Below, one piece after another: positions 38,506 through 46,578 of a stretch of 64,000 nt of DNA. A program made the position numbers and the translations under genes. A model generated the notes under the pieces. The model was not told the DNA's origin, did no database searches, and saw only the letters and a list, made by a program, of their open reading frames with translations. Position 1 is the first letter of the stretch. Every line of letters starts with the position of its first letter. Origin of the DNA: an uncultured Bacteroidia bacterium (lineage in GTDB: Bacteria > Bacteroidota > Bacteroidia > Bacteroidales > UBA932); assembly GCA_902789445.1 (NCBI GenBank), contig CADAOB010000003.1, positions 37,652 through 101,651 of the forward strand, given 5' to 3'.

Positions 38506-38895
38506 GTGCGCAAAGCATTTGCAACAATCATTCCGGTTCTCCTGCTGGCCGTCTTCGCCGCCCAGTTCTCGGCGTGTGAGAAGTACGTCCTCCCCTCCCT
38601 GGAGATTGCGCCCGACACCCTCCGCTTCGGTGCCACGGCCGATTCCCAGGCCGTAGTGGTCACCACGAACGTCATCACCACCCTCTATCCCGAAAACGAC
38701 GACTACTGGGTCCACGCCCGCCCCGAATGGCTCGAGCAGAACGCCACGGTGTTCATCCGCGTGTACGACAACCCCACGACGGAAAGCCGGACGGCCGTCA
38801 TCCCGGTCAAGTCGGAAGCCATCCTGCGCAACCTTGTCGTCATCCAGGAAGGCACCCCTGCGCCGGAACCGGAACCGGAACCGGAAACTGAATAA
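38506..38895 (+). CDS. Small BACON-like lipoprotein (GTG start)
   Basis: 129 residues. The GTG at 38506 is the only start giving a signal peptide with lipobox AQFSAC (Cys about 24); the longer open frame upstream runs antisense through its neighbour. The mature part resembles one BACON repeat (LEIAPDTLRFGATADSQAVV, WLEQNATVFIRVYDN, NLVVIQEG) and ends in a Glu-Pro tail (EPEPEPETE). It is divergent from the 38450 lipoprotein and 12 nt before the next gene. Confidence 0.72.
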   Translation: MRKAFATIIPVLLLAVFAAQFSACEKYVLPSLEIAPDTLRFGATADSQAVVVTTNVITTLYPENDDYWVHARPEWLEQNATVFIRVYDNPTTESRTAVIPVKSEAILRNLVVIQEGTPAPEPEPEPETE

Positions 38896-38907
38896 AGAGT
38901 CCATGCC

Positions 38908-39315
38908 ATGAAAAGAATTCTCTTCCTTTCCCTGCTTTCCGCCGCCCTGCTGGCAGCCGCACCCCGGCTCCAGGCCCAGGAACCCCAGCAGCCCGACGCC
39001 AACCAGATCATCAACAACCAGCTCGAAAACCTCAGCAAGAGCTTCAAGCTCGACGACGTGCAGATCTTCTTCGTGGACTCCATCCTGCAGCACAATTACC
39101 CGGCGATGATGGACGAATTCGAACGCACCAAGAAAACCGGCGCCAGCAATGGGGAAACCTACCAGATCATCTCCGACAAATGGATGGCCGCCACCGACGA
39201 GGCCCTGCAGAAAGTCTTCACCGAAGACCAGTGGACCAAATACCTCAAATCCGCCTACGGCAAGGAAAAGAAACGCCGCGACAAACGGATCCGGGAGCGC
39301 GGCGGCATCCTGTAA
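38908..39315 (+). CDS. Periplasmic helical protein of unknown function
   Basis: 135 residues. Signal peptide ending RLQAQ, then a helical, charged body (NQIINNQLENLSKSFKLDDV, EDQWTKYLKSAYGKEKKRRD) reminiscent in size and composition of Spy/CpxP-like small periplasmic proteins, though their LTxxQ motifs are not obvious. It starts 12 nt after the small BACON lipoprotein. Convergent with the HAD gene, only 3 nt between stops. I do not assign a function. Confidence 0.7.
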   Translation: MKRILFLSLLSAALLAAAPRLQAQEPQQPDANQIINNQLENLSKSFKLDDVQIFFVDSILQHNYPAMMDEFERTKKTGASNGETYQIISDKWMAATDEALQKVFTEDQWTKYLKSAYGKEKKRRDKRIRERGGIL

Positions 39316-39318
39316 GTT

Positions 39319-39951
39319 TCAGATTCCCAGAATTTCACGGAGCGAATCGGCATCCGTGAAGTAGTACTCCGCCTCGATGTCCTGCCGGCCGCGGCCCTTC
39401 CAGTCGGCCAGCGCGAAATCGCAGCCCGCATCGTGGCCGCAGCGCCAATCGTACGCCGTATCGCCCAGGTAGAGCGTCGTCTCCTTCCGGGCTCCGGTCC
39501 GGGCCAGGTAAGCCAGCATCGGGTCGGGGAACGGCTTGTGCCGCACGGAATCTTCCGAACAGACCAGCGCATCGAAATAGGACAGCAGCCGGGCCAGGTG
39601 CGTGTCATACGCGATCTCGGCCCGGGAGCGCGAGGTGACGATGCCCATCCGCGCACCGCCGGCATGCAGGTCCCGCAGCACCGCCTCCACACCCGGGAAA
39701 GGCGACACCAAATACATCATTTCCTGGAAATGCACTTCCCATACTTCGGCAAAACGCGCCTCGTCGGCATAGCCGAGCGTGGACGCCGCTTTCGAGCTGG
39801 GCACGCCGAAAAAGCGATAGGCTTCCTCATAGGACATTTCCACGCCGGTCAGTTCCCGGATGGTCTGCATGAGCGAGAGGACACCCGTCCGCTCGGTATC
39901 GAGCAGCGTGCCGTCGATGTCGAACACGAAGTCTTCGTAGTGCCGCTTCAT
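39319..39951 (-). CDS. HAD-family hydrolase (phosphoglycolate-phosphatase-like)
   Basis: 210 residues. Motif I FDIDGTLLDTE (nucleophile Asp about 10), cap domain, motif II Ser/Thr in IVTSRSRAE, Lys of motif III in HKPFPDP, motif IV GDTAYDWRCG. It is a cytosolic phosphatase of the beta-phosphoglucomutase/Gph group; substrate unknown. The ATG at 39951 overlaps the stop of the EEP-family gene by 4 nt, which fixes the start. Confidence 0.88.
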   Translation of the reverse strand: MKRHYEDFVFDIDGTLLDTERTGVLSLMQTIRELTGVEMSYEEAYRFFGVPSSKAASTLGYADEARFAEVWEVHFQEMMYLVSPFPGVEAVLRDLHAGGARMGIVTSRSRAEIAYDTHLARLLSYFDALVCSEDSVRHKPFPDPMLAYLARTGARKETTLYLGDTAYDWRCGHDAGCDFALADWKGRGRQDIEAEYYFTDADSLREILGI

Positions 39952-40913
39952 CGCCTGTCGATCTTGACCAGCACCGGGAGATGGTCGCTGTAGCCGTCGT
40001 CGAACGTGTTGCCGTAGTAACTGCGGCGGGGAGCGCCTTTGCGCAGCATGAAATTGCGACGGAAGATCTCGCCGTAATGGTTCTTGCCGTCCATCCGCAC
40101 CAGGCGGAAGCCCCGCAGGGCGGGATAGGTGGGCAGCATGTTGTTCGAGACGATGATATTGTCGTAGAGCACCCAGCGGTGGTTGTGGATGCTGGTGCCC
40201 TTGCCTTCGTCGGAAAGCATCCAGAACGGATTGTAGTATTCGCCTTCCGGGATGTTGAAGGGGGTTTTGTGGGCCCTGAGCAGGGTGGCGAGCGACTCGT
40301 CGGAAGGGCAGTCGTTCATGTCGCCCATGACCACTACCTTGATGTCGGGATACATCGCCCGCATCTGTGCCGCGTGGTCGCGCACCGTCTCGGCGCCGGC
40401 CCTGCGGAACCCGGCCGAGGAGGCCACGCCGGCCCGCCGCGACAGGAAATGGCACACGTAGAAGGCGAACATCTCCCCGTCAACCGCCCCCCAGGCCGAA
40501 AGAATGTCCCGGCCAATGTATTCCCGGCCGCTGCGCAGTTCCAGCTTGATGGGTTCGCAGCCCATCAGCGTGAACTTGTCGGGCCGGTAGAGCATACCGA
40601 CCTCCACGCCGCGCGCGTCGTTCGATTCGAAGTGGATGCACTTGTAGTGGGCGCCGGACATCCGTTTCTGCGCAGCCAGGTCCTGCAAGACCTTCAGGTT
40701 TTCGACTTCCGAAACACCTGCCACCACGGGGAAACCGCCGTGGGCGGAAGCCACTGCGGAAAAGATTTCACTCAGGTTGGAGAGCTTCTTGAGATACTTG
40801 TCGCGGGTCCAGCGCTTGTCACCCATCGGGGTGAAATCATCATCATCCTTGAGGGGATCGTCCAACGTATCGTAGAGATTCTCCAGGTTATAGAACATAA
40901 AGGTATAAGCCAT
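39948..40913 (-). CDS. Endonuclease/exonuclease/phosphatase family protein
   Basis: 321 residues without a signal peptide. EEP catalytic motifs: FYNLENLYD (Asn), VSEVENLKVL (metal Glu), VVMGDMNDCPSD (Asp-Asn) and GYSDHLPVLV (Asp-His). The fold covers nucleases, sphingomyelinases and inositol phosphatases; Bacteroidota relatives are uncharacterised. The -7 element (TACATTTG, 40918-40925) ends 4 nt before the ATG. Operon with the HAD gene (4-nt overlap). Confidence 0.87.
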   Translation of the reverse strand: MAYTFMFYNLENLYDTLDDPLKDDDDFTPMGDKRWTRDKYLKKLSNLSEIFSAVASAHGGFPVVAGVSEVENLKVLQDLAAQKRMSGAHYKCIHFESNDARGVEVGMLYRPDKFTLMGCEPIKLELRSGREYIGRDILSAWGAVDGEMFAFYVCHFLSRRAGVASSAGFRRAGAETVRDHAAQMRAMYPDIKVVVMGDMNDCPSDESLATLLRAHKTPFNIPEGEYYNPFWMLSDEGKGTSIHNHRWVLYDNIIVSNNMLPTYPALRGFRLVRMDGKNHYGEIFRRNFMLRKGAPRRSYYGNTFDDGYSDHLPVLVKIDRR

Positions 40914-40917
40914 AGCA

Positions 40918-40925
40918 CAAATGTA
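40918..40925 (-). promoter_or_regulatory. -7 element 4 nt before the EEP gene ATG
   Basis: TACATTTG on the minus strand matches TAnnTTTG with the same 4-nt spacing to the ATG as at 6951-6958 and 38455-38462. Confidence 0.55.
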
Positions 40926-41000
40926 AACAAAAATCTGTGATTTTTCGCCTGTTTTTTCTACCTTAGCGAGTTATTATTAAAATTGGAGAATTATCGCGAA

Positions 41001-42293
41001 ATGAAGAAAATCTACGAGGACGACTGGTGGTACGACCATCTCCGCTATATCGTGGATGCCTATATATACGGCTCGTTCAAGAAGATACGCTATGAAGGGC
41101 TGGAAAGAATCCCGCAAGACGGAGCCGTGATTTTCGCCCCGAACCACTGCGACGCGCTGATGGACCCCTTCGCCGTGCTGGCCATGGACCACAGCAAGAA
41201 AGTGTTCGTGGCACGCGCCGACATTTTCAGGAAACCGGTCCTTCGCAAGATCCTGACTTTCTTGAAAATCATGCCGATCAACCGGGTCCGCGACGGCTTC
41301 CGCAGCGTGATCAACACCGAAGAGACCATCGAAAAATCGATCGAAGTACTCAACAATCGGGTGCCTTTCTGCATCTTACCTGAAGGAATGCACCGTTCGA
41401 TGCACAGCCTGCTTCCGCTCGGCAAGGGAATTGCAAGGATAGCCCTCGGCGCCGACAAGGCCATCGCCGGAGAGCGCCCCGTGTACATCGTCCCGCTGGG
41501 TTGCGAATACGGTGATTACTACCGTTTCCGCTCCACGCTGCTGGTGACCGTCGGCGAGCCGGTCGATATCTCGGCCTTCATCGCCGCCCGTTCCGGACAG
41601 AGCGAAGCGGCCCTGCTGAACGACATCCGCACCCTGACGGCCGAAGGAATGAAGAAACTGATCGTCTATATCCCGGACGACGACGATTACGAGGCGGTCT
41701 GGGAACTGGCCAAACTCGCGAGCGGTCACGTTTCGGAGTTCAATCTCCGGGGGCGGCTCGAAACCAACCGCCGTATGGCGGAAAAACTGGGCCGGCTCCG
41801 CGAAAACGAGCCCGAAAAGGCCCGCAAGCTCTTTGACAAGGCACTTGCCTACGCCCGCGCGCGCAGGCAGGCGCGAATCAGCACCCATGCCACCTACACG
41901 GAAAGGCCGCTGGGCGCCGCACTGTGGCGCACCCTCAAGACCGTGCTCGGCATGCCCTTCGCGCTGCTTTGCGGCGCGGCATCCCTGCCCGCCTGGGGCC
42001 TTGGCGAATATCTGGCCGCCGGCGTAAAGGACCGCACGTTCCGGAATTCCTTCCGCTGCGTAGCCATCCTGCTGGTGTGGACCCTGCTGCTGATCGCCTG
42101 GACCGTCGTGCTGCTCTGCAGCGTGAAATGGTACTGGGCCCTGGCGGCCCTGGTGCTGCTGGTGCCGGCCCCGATGCTGGCCTATGACTGGGTCGAACAG
42201 CTGCGCCGCTGCGCCTCCGCCTGGCGCTACCTCGGCAACAGCCGGGTACGGCGTATGAAGAATGAATTGAAAGAGAATTTGAAAACGATATGA
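41001..42293 (+). CDS. 1-acylglycerol-3-phosphate acyltransferase-like (LPLAT) membrane protein
   Basis: 430 residues. The LPLAT domain (about 30-220) shows APNHCDALMDPF (His/Asp motif, with five residues between as in some Bacteroidota members), INRVRDGF, and CILPEGMHR in the place of the EGT motif. The C-terminal third carries three or four membrane helices (about 305-400). It probably acylates a glycerolipid at the inner membrane. The ATG at 41001 is preferred to a TTG at 40983. A weak -7 (TACCTTAG, 40959-40966) is upstream. Its stop overlaps the Omp85-like ATG by 4 nt, so the two are coupled. Confidence 0.87.
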   Translation: MKKIYEDDWWYDHLRYIVDAYIYGSFKKIRYEGLERIPQDGAVIFAPNHCDALMDPFAVLAMDHSKKVFVARADIFRKPVLRKILTFLKIMPINRVRDGFRSVINTEETIEKSIEVLNNRVPFCILPEGMHRSMHSLLPLGKGIARIALGADKAIAGERPVYIVPLGCEYGDYYRFRSTLLVTVGEPVDISAFIAARSGQSEAALLNDIRTLTAEGMKKLIVYIPDDDDYEAVWELAKLASGHVSEFNLRGRLETNRRMAEKLGRLRENEPEKARKLFDKALAYARARRQARISTHATYTERPLGAALWRTLKTVLGMPFALLCGAASLPAWGLGEYLAAGVKDRTFRNSFRCVAILLVWTLLLIAWTVVLLCSVKWYWALAALVLLVPAPMLAYDWVEQLRRCASAWRYLGNSRVRRMKNELKENLKTI

Positions 42294-43597
42294 AAATGAA
42301 ACATATAACGACATTGCTCATCGTCCTGTCCCTGGCCTTCAACGCGGCCGCACAGGAAACAGGAGAGGCTGAAATCCAGAAGAAAGGCCTCTCGTTCGGC
42401 GCATTCCCGATCCTGGGATATGAGCAGGACCAGGGCTTCCAGCTGGGTGTCCTGGGCAATCTGTACGACTTCGGCAAGAAAAGCGAATATCCCAATCCCC
42501 GCCAGCAGCTCTATGTGGAAGCTTCCTGGTTCATGCGGGGTTCCCAGCGCTATGCGCTCAGCTACGACAACCGTTTCCTGATTCCGGGCATCCGCTTCAC
42601 CTTCGCCGCCCAGTTCACCAACGACAAGGCCCTGCCTTTCTACGGTTTCGGCGGCTATGCCTCCTACTACGAAAAAGCGCTGCCCACGCCGTACTACCGG
42701 ATGAGCCGCATGATGCCTGCCGGCAAACTCGACTTCACGGGCCGGATCGGGGGCAACTTCTACTGGAAATTCGGTTACCATTTCAAGTATTTCATCCTGG
42801 ACGAATTCAGCGACAGCCAGCTGTCAACGCTGCCTTTCGGAAAAAGCCTCTTCGCCTGGTACAAGGACATGGGCTTCATCGAGGCCGATGAATTCAAGGG
42901 CGGAATGACCAGCGCCTGGCGCGCCGGCCTGTCGTACGACAGCCGCGACGCCGAAGCGATGCCCAGCCACGGCCTCTGGGCCGACGTTTTCGCGGAGTGG
43001 GCGCCCAAATGGATGGGCACCAACAAGCCTTACGGCCGCTACTACGCCGTGCTGCGTCAGTATTTCCCGCTCTCGGGCGACAAGCTGGTCTTCGCCTACC
43101 GCGCCAACGTGCAGGGTTTCATCGGGAAACCCGGCTTCTATGTACTCCCGCTCGAATCGGCCATCGGCGGTCCCGGTTATGACCGCGAAGGCTTCGGCGG
43201 CCCCTACACCATCCGCGGCCTAATGCGCAACCGCATTCAGGGCCAGGCCGTATGCTACTTCAACACCGAACTCCGCTGGCGCTTCTTCGACACCCGCCTC
43301 TGGAACCAGAACCTGTCGCTGGGGACCAATGTCTTCTTCGACGGCGGCCGCGTCCTGAAAGAATATACCGACGTGTCGGTCGATGCGACGACCTGGCAGG
43401 TTCCCATCTCCAGCGGCAAATTCCCCGAACAACTGACCAAGGGCCGGCCGGAAGCCTTCCACCTGACCGCCGGCGCCGGCCTGCGGATGATCCTCAACCG
43501 GAACTTCATCGTTTCCCTGGATTACGGCGTGGCCTTCAGCCGTCAGGACAACGGCTCCCTGGGCGCCCTGTCTTTCGGGACAGGCTTCCTCTTCTAG
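42290..43597 (+). CDS. Omp85/BamA-type surface-antigen barrel without POTRA domains
   Basis: 435 residues. Signal peptide ending NAAAQ, then directly a 16-strand barrel. The family's loop-6 motif appears as GGPYTIRGLMRNRIQGQ, followed by the conserved FNTELRWRFF and NVFFDGGRVL strands, and the protein ends FGTGFLF. BamA and TamA have several POTRA domains; none fits in the 20 or so residues before the barrel. It could be an export pore or a translocase for neighbouring lipoproteins. Four-nt overlap with the acyltransferase and 18 nt before the first DUF4988 lipoprotein. Confidence 0.82.
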   Translation: MKMKHITTLLIVLSLAFNAAAQETGEAEIQKKGLSFGAFPILGYEQDQGFQLGVLGNLYDFGKKSEYPNPRQQLYVEASWFMRGSQRYALSYDNRFLIPGIRFTFAAQFTNDKALPFYGFGGYASYYEKALPTPYYRMSRMMPAGKLDFTGRIGGNFYWKFGYHFKYFILDEFSDSQLSTLPFGKSLFAWYKDMGFIEADEFKGGMTSAWRAGLSYDSRDAEAMPSHGLWADVFAEWAPKWMGTNKPYGRYYAVLRQYFPLSGDKLVFAYRANVQGFIGKPGFYVLPLESAIGGPGYDREGFGGPYTIRGLMRNRIQGQAVCYFNTELRWRFFDTRLWNQNLSLGTNVFFDGGRVLKEYTDVSVDATTWQVPISSGKFPEQLTKGRPEAFHLTAGAGLRMILNRNFIVSLDYGVAFSRQDNGSLGALSFGTGFLF

Positions 43598-43615
43598 AAA
43601 ATAATTGAATCCGAT

Positions 43616-45067
43616 ATGAAACGTTTTTTATCAGCCCTGCTTCTGGCTTCGGTACTCCTGGTGACAGGATGTGCCGACCCTTACTACGAGAAGCTCGAAG
43701 ACCTGGAATACCGGGTGGCGGAGCTGCAGAAAACCTGCGACCAGATCAACAGCGACCTGCTAGCGCTGCAAAGCCTGGTCTCTGCCATTGAAAAGAAAGA
43801 CATGATCACCGGCGTGACAGAACTCCGCTCAGGTACGACGCTCCTCGGCTACCGCATCAATTTCGTCGATCATGCCGCCGTGACCATCTCCAACGGCAAG
43901 GACGGCAACAAACCCCTCGTCGCCAGCCAGCGCGATCCCGAAGACGGCAACTGGTACTGGACCGTCCAGTACGGGGACGGCACCGCCGAGTGGCTGCTTG
44001 CGCCGGACGGCAGCAAGATGCTTTCCATCGGCGTCCTTCCCTATGTCACCATCCGGGACGGCTGGTTCTGCTACACGCTCGACGGCATCAACTGGGTCCA
44101 GCTCGGCAAGGCCGACGGCGAGAACGGCGACCAGATGTTCAAGACGATTGACACCCGCAACGACAACTATGTGATCTTCACCCTGACGACCGGCGCCCAG
44201 TTCAAGATTCCCACCTACCGGGCCTATCTGTCGCTCAAGTCGGAATTCGAGAAGATCAACGAAAATGCGGACGCCCAGGCGGACCTGCTGTCCGCCCAGC
44301 TCGACACGCTGCTCTACATCACCCGTGTCAGTCCGATCCTCTCCAGCGGCGACACCATCGGCCAGGAAGTGGTCCTTTCCGACGGGAAGCGTTTCCGCAT
44401 CAACGACTGGACTTCGTCGGTGAGTCCGGCCATCTTCATCAAGAAAGACACCGACGGAAAGTTCTACTGGGCCTACACCATCGGGAATTCTCCCGAGCAG
44501 TGGGTCCTTTCGCCAGACGGCAGCAAGATCTCCGCTTCCAGCGAAAGCGTACAGGTGCCCCAGGTCTCCGTCACCCGCGACCGGGACGGCCAGTTCTACT
44601 GGACCGTGACGACGGGCGGCAATGTGGAGTTCCTGCGATACCAGGTTGACGGGAACTGGGAGCCGCGGGTTGTCGATTCGACGGCCCGGGCCTTCTCTTC
44701 CGTAAAGAACTACAGCGATTCGCTGGTCGTCGTACTCAAAGACAACACCACCCGTTTCGTCCTGCCCAAGCAGTACGCCGTCACGCTCACCGATGCCGGC
44801 GGCCACGCTGTGGACGGCAGCCTGTCGCTGGCCGCCGGGCAGGAAGCCGTCCTCAACTACACGGCCTACGGCCCCTCCGCCACGCTGACGCTCATGGTGC
44901 AGGGCGGATTTACCGCCACGGCCGAGACCGTTTCCGCCGGCCAGGGCCGTATCCGCATCAAAGCGCCCGCCTCGATACCATCCGGCGGCGGCAAAGTGAT
45001 GGCCTTCTTCTCGTTCTCCGCGAAGGACGTACCCGTCACCGTCATCAAGACAATCACCATTTCCTAG
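43616..45067 (+). CDS. DUF4988-type lipoprotein (first of three)
   Basis: 483 residues. Lipobox LVTGC (Cys about 19) followed by ADPYYEKLEDLE. A coiled coil (about 22-65) leads into repeated modules built on a tryptophan/tyrosine phrase: GNWYWTVQYGDGTAEWLL, GWFCYTLDGINWVQLG, GKFYWAYTIG, GQFYWTVTTG. A second coiled coil (about 205-240) separates two halves. The C-terminus is an Ig-like strand set. DUF4988 is the N-terminal part of some PL29 lyases; no lyase domain is visible here, so it is probably a binding or structural surface protein. Paralogues follow at 45080 and 46579. Confidence 0.82.
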   Translation: MKRFLSALLLASVLLVTGCADPYYEKLEDLEYRVAELQKTCDQINSDLLALQSLVSAIEKKDMITGVTELRSGTTLLGYRINFVDHAAVTISNGKDGNKPLVASQRDPEDGNWYWTVQYGDGTAEWLLAPDGSKMLSIGVLPYVTIRDGWFCYTLDGINWVQLGKADGENGDQMFKTIDTRNDNYVIFTLTTGAQFKIPTYRAYLSLKSEFEKINENADAQADLLSAQLDTLLYITRVSPILSSGDTIGQEVVLSDGKRFRINDWTSSVSPAIFIKKDTDGKFYWAYTIGNSPEQWVLSPDGSKISASSESVQVPQVSVTRDRDGQFYWTVTTGGNVEFLRYQVDGNWEPRVVDSTARAFSSVKNYSDSLVVVLKDNTTRFVLPKQYAVTLTDAGGHAVDGSLSLAAGQEAVLNYTAYGPSATLTLMVQGGFTATAETVSAGQGRIRIKAPASIPSGGGKVMAFFSFSAKDVPVTVIKTITIS

Positions 45068-45079
45068 GAGAGCCCGGCA

Positions 45080-46564
45080 ATGAAAAAGAAACACATCCTC
45101 ACCCTCATCCTCTGCATGCTGCCGCTGACAGGCTGCTACAATGAGATTGCCAGCAACCTGGACCTGCTGGAGCGCCGCATCGAACGGCTCGAACAGCGCT
45201 GCAAGGAGATGAACACCACCCTTTCGGGCCTGCGCGACATTGTTGACAAGCTCAATACCTACGACTTCCTTTCCGGCGTGGAAACGCTCCGCGAAGGGAC
45301 CAAAGTCATCGGATACAAACTCTCCTTCACGCACTCCGATCCCGTGATCCTCTACAACGGAACCGATGCCGCCACGCCGATCCTCGGGGTCGCCCGCGGC
45401 GAAGACGGCGTCTGGTACTGGACCGTGAAATATCCGGCCGACGAAGAAGCCACTTTCCTGACCGACAACTACGGTGTGCGGATCCCGACTTCGGCCGCCA
45501 CGCCCGAGATCAAGATCGAGAACGGCTACTGGATGGTCACCTACGACGGCGGCCAGATCTGGCACAACCTGGGCCGGGCCACCGGCGAAGACGGCGCCTC
45601 TTTCTTCAAGAGCATCGAGAACATGGGCGACTACGTCCAGATCAATCTGCTCAACGGTACGACCGTGAACCTGCCCACCTGGACCAGCTACGAAAAACTC
45701 CAGGAGTCGTGCCGCAAGCTGAACGAGAACCTGACCACCTTCGAGAAACTGGTCACCAGCGTCAGCCAGAAGGTCTGCGTCAACGAAATCATCCCGATTC
45801 TCAACGGCAACGACACCATCGGCTGGACCCTCACCCTGACCGACGGATCCTCCTATTCCTTCTACAACGGAACCGGGACCAACGCCCCGGTCATCGGCGC
45901 CCGCCAAGACGGCAGTACCCCTTCCGACCAGAACTGGTACTGGACCATCCGCTACGGCTCGAACCCCGCCCAGTGGATCCTGGATGAAAACGGCAAACGG
46001 ATCCAGGCGAACGCCCCGCAGGGACTCACGCCCAAGATCGCCATCCAGAAAGACAATGCCGACGGCCTCTACTACTGGACCATCGCCTACGGCGACGGCA
46101 AGCCCGAATACCTGCTCTGTGACGGCAAACGCGTCCCCGCTTCCGTCGAAGCACCGGACCCCGTGGTCCTTTCCATCGTTTCGGTCAGCGACGACATGGT
46201 CCGCATCAGCCTGGATGGCGGTGAGAATTTCCTCATCCCGCTGGCCAAGGCCGTCACGGTGACGATCTCCGCCCCCGTATCGGGTAACAAGCTGTCGATG
46301 GAAGCCGACGAGACGGTAAGCTTCACCTGCGTGCTGAACAACGGCAACGAGCAGGCGGAGATCCTGCCGGTAGCCACCGACGACTTCTATGCGACAGCCT
46401 CGACGAGCGACCGCAAGAACTGGAAGATCAGCGTGACCGCTCCCGCCGGTTTCGCCCCGCCGGCGAGCAGTAAACTCAACCTGCTCATTTCGAACGGCAT
46501 GGGCGCCCTGAAGACGGTCGTGATCACCATCCAGGCCAAACAAGCTCAAACGACGCAATCATAA
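45080..46564 (+). CDS. DUF4988-type lipoprotein (second of three)
   Basis: 494 residues with lipobox LPLTGC (Cys about 18). Same plan as its neighbours: coiled coil IERLEQRCKEMNTTLSGL (about 33-60), modules with GVWYWTVKYPADEEATFLTD, GYWMVTYDGGQIWHNLG, NWYWTIRYGSNPAQWILDE and GLYYWTIAYGDGKPEYLL, then an Ig-like C-terminus (about 395-494). Twelve nt after the first copy and 14 nt before the third, so co-transcribed. Confidence 0.82.
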   Translation: MKKKHILTLILCMLPLTGCYNEIASNLDLLERRIERLEQRCKEMNTTLSGLRDIVDKLNTYDFLSGVETLREGTKVIGYKLSFTHSDPVILYNGTDAATPILGVARGEDGVWYWTVKYPADEEATFLTDNYGVRIPTSAATPEIKIENGYWMVTYDGGQIWHNLGRATGEDGASFFKSIENMGDYVQINLLNGTTVNLPTWTSYEKLQESCRKLNENLTTFEKLVTSVSQKVCVNEIIPILNGNDTIGWTLTLTDGSSYSFYNGTGTNAPVIGARQDGSTPSDQNWYWTIRYGSNPAQWILDENGKRIQANAPQGLTPKIAIQKDNADGLYYWTIAYGDGKPEYLLCDGKRVPASVEAPDPVVLSIVSVSDDMVRISLDGGENFLIPLAKAVTVTISAPVSGNKLSMEADETVSFTCVLNNGNEQAEILPVATDDFYATASTSDRKNWKISVTAPAGFAPPASSKLNLLISNGMGALKTVVITIQAKQAQTTQS

Positions 46565-46578
46565 GGAGGACCCAGATC

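Noticed and set aside
43829-46558. 909-codon minus-strand open frame opposite the DUF4988 genes
   Set aside because: Shadow frame of two lipoprotein genes that have lipoboxes, short spacing and paralogy; no motif in the antisense translation.
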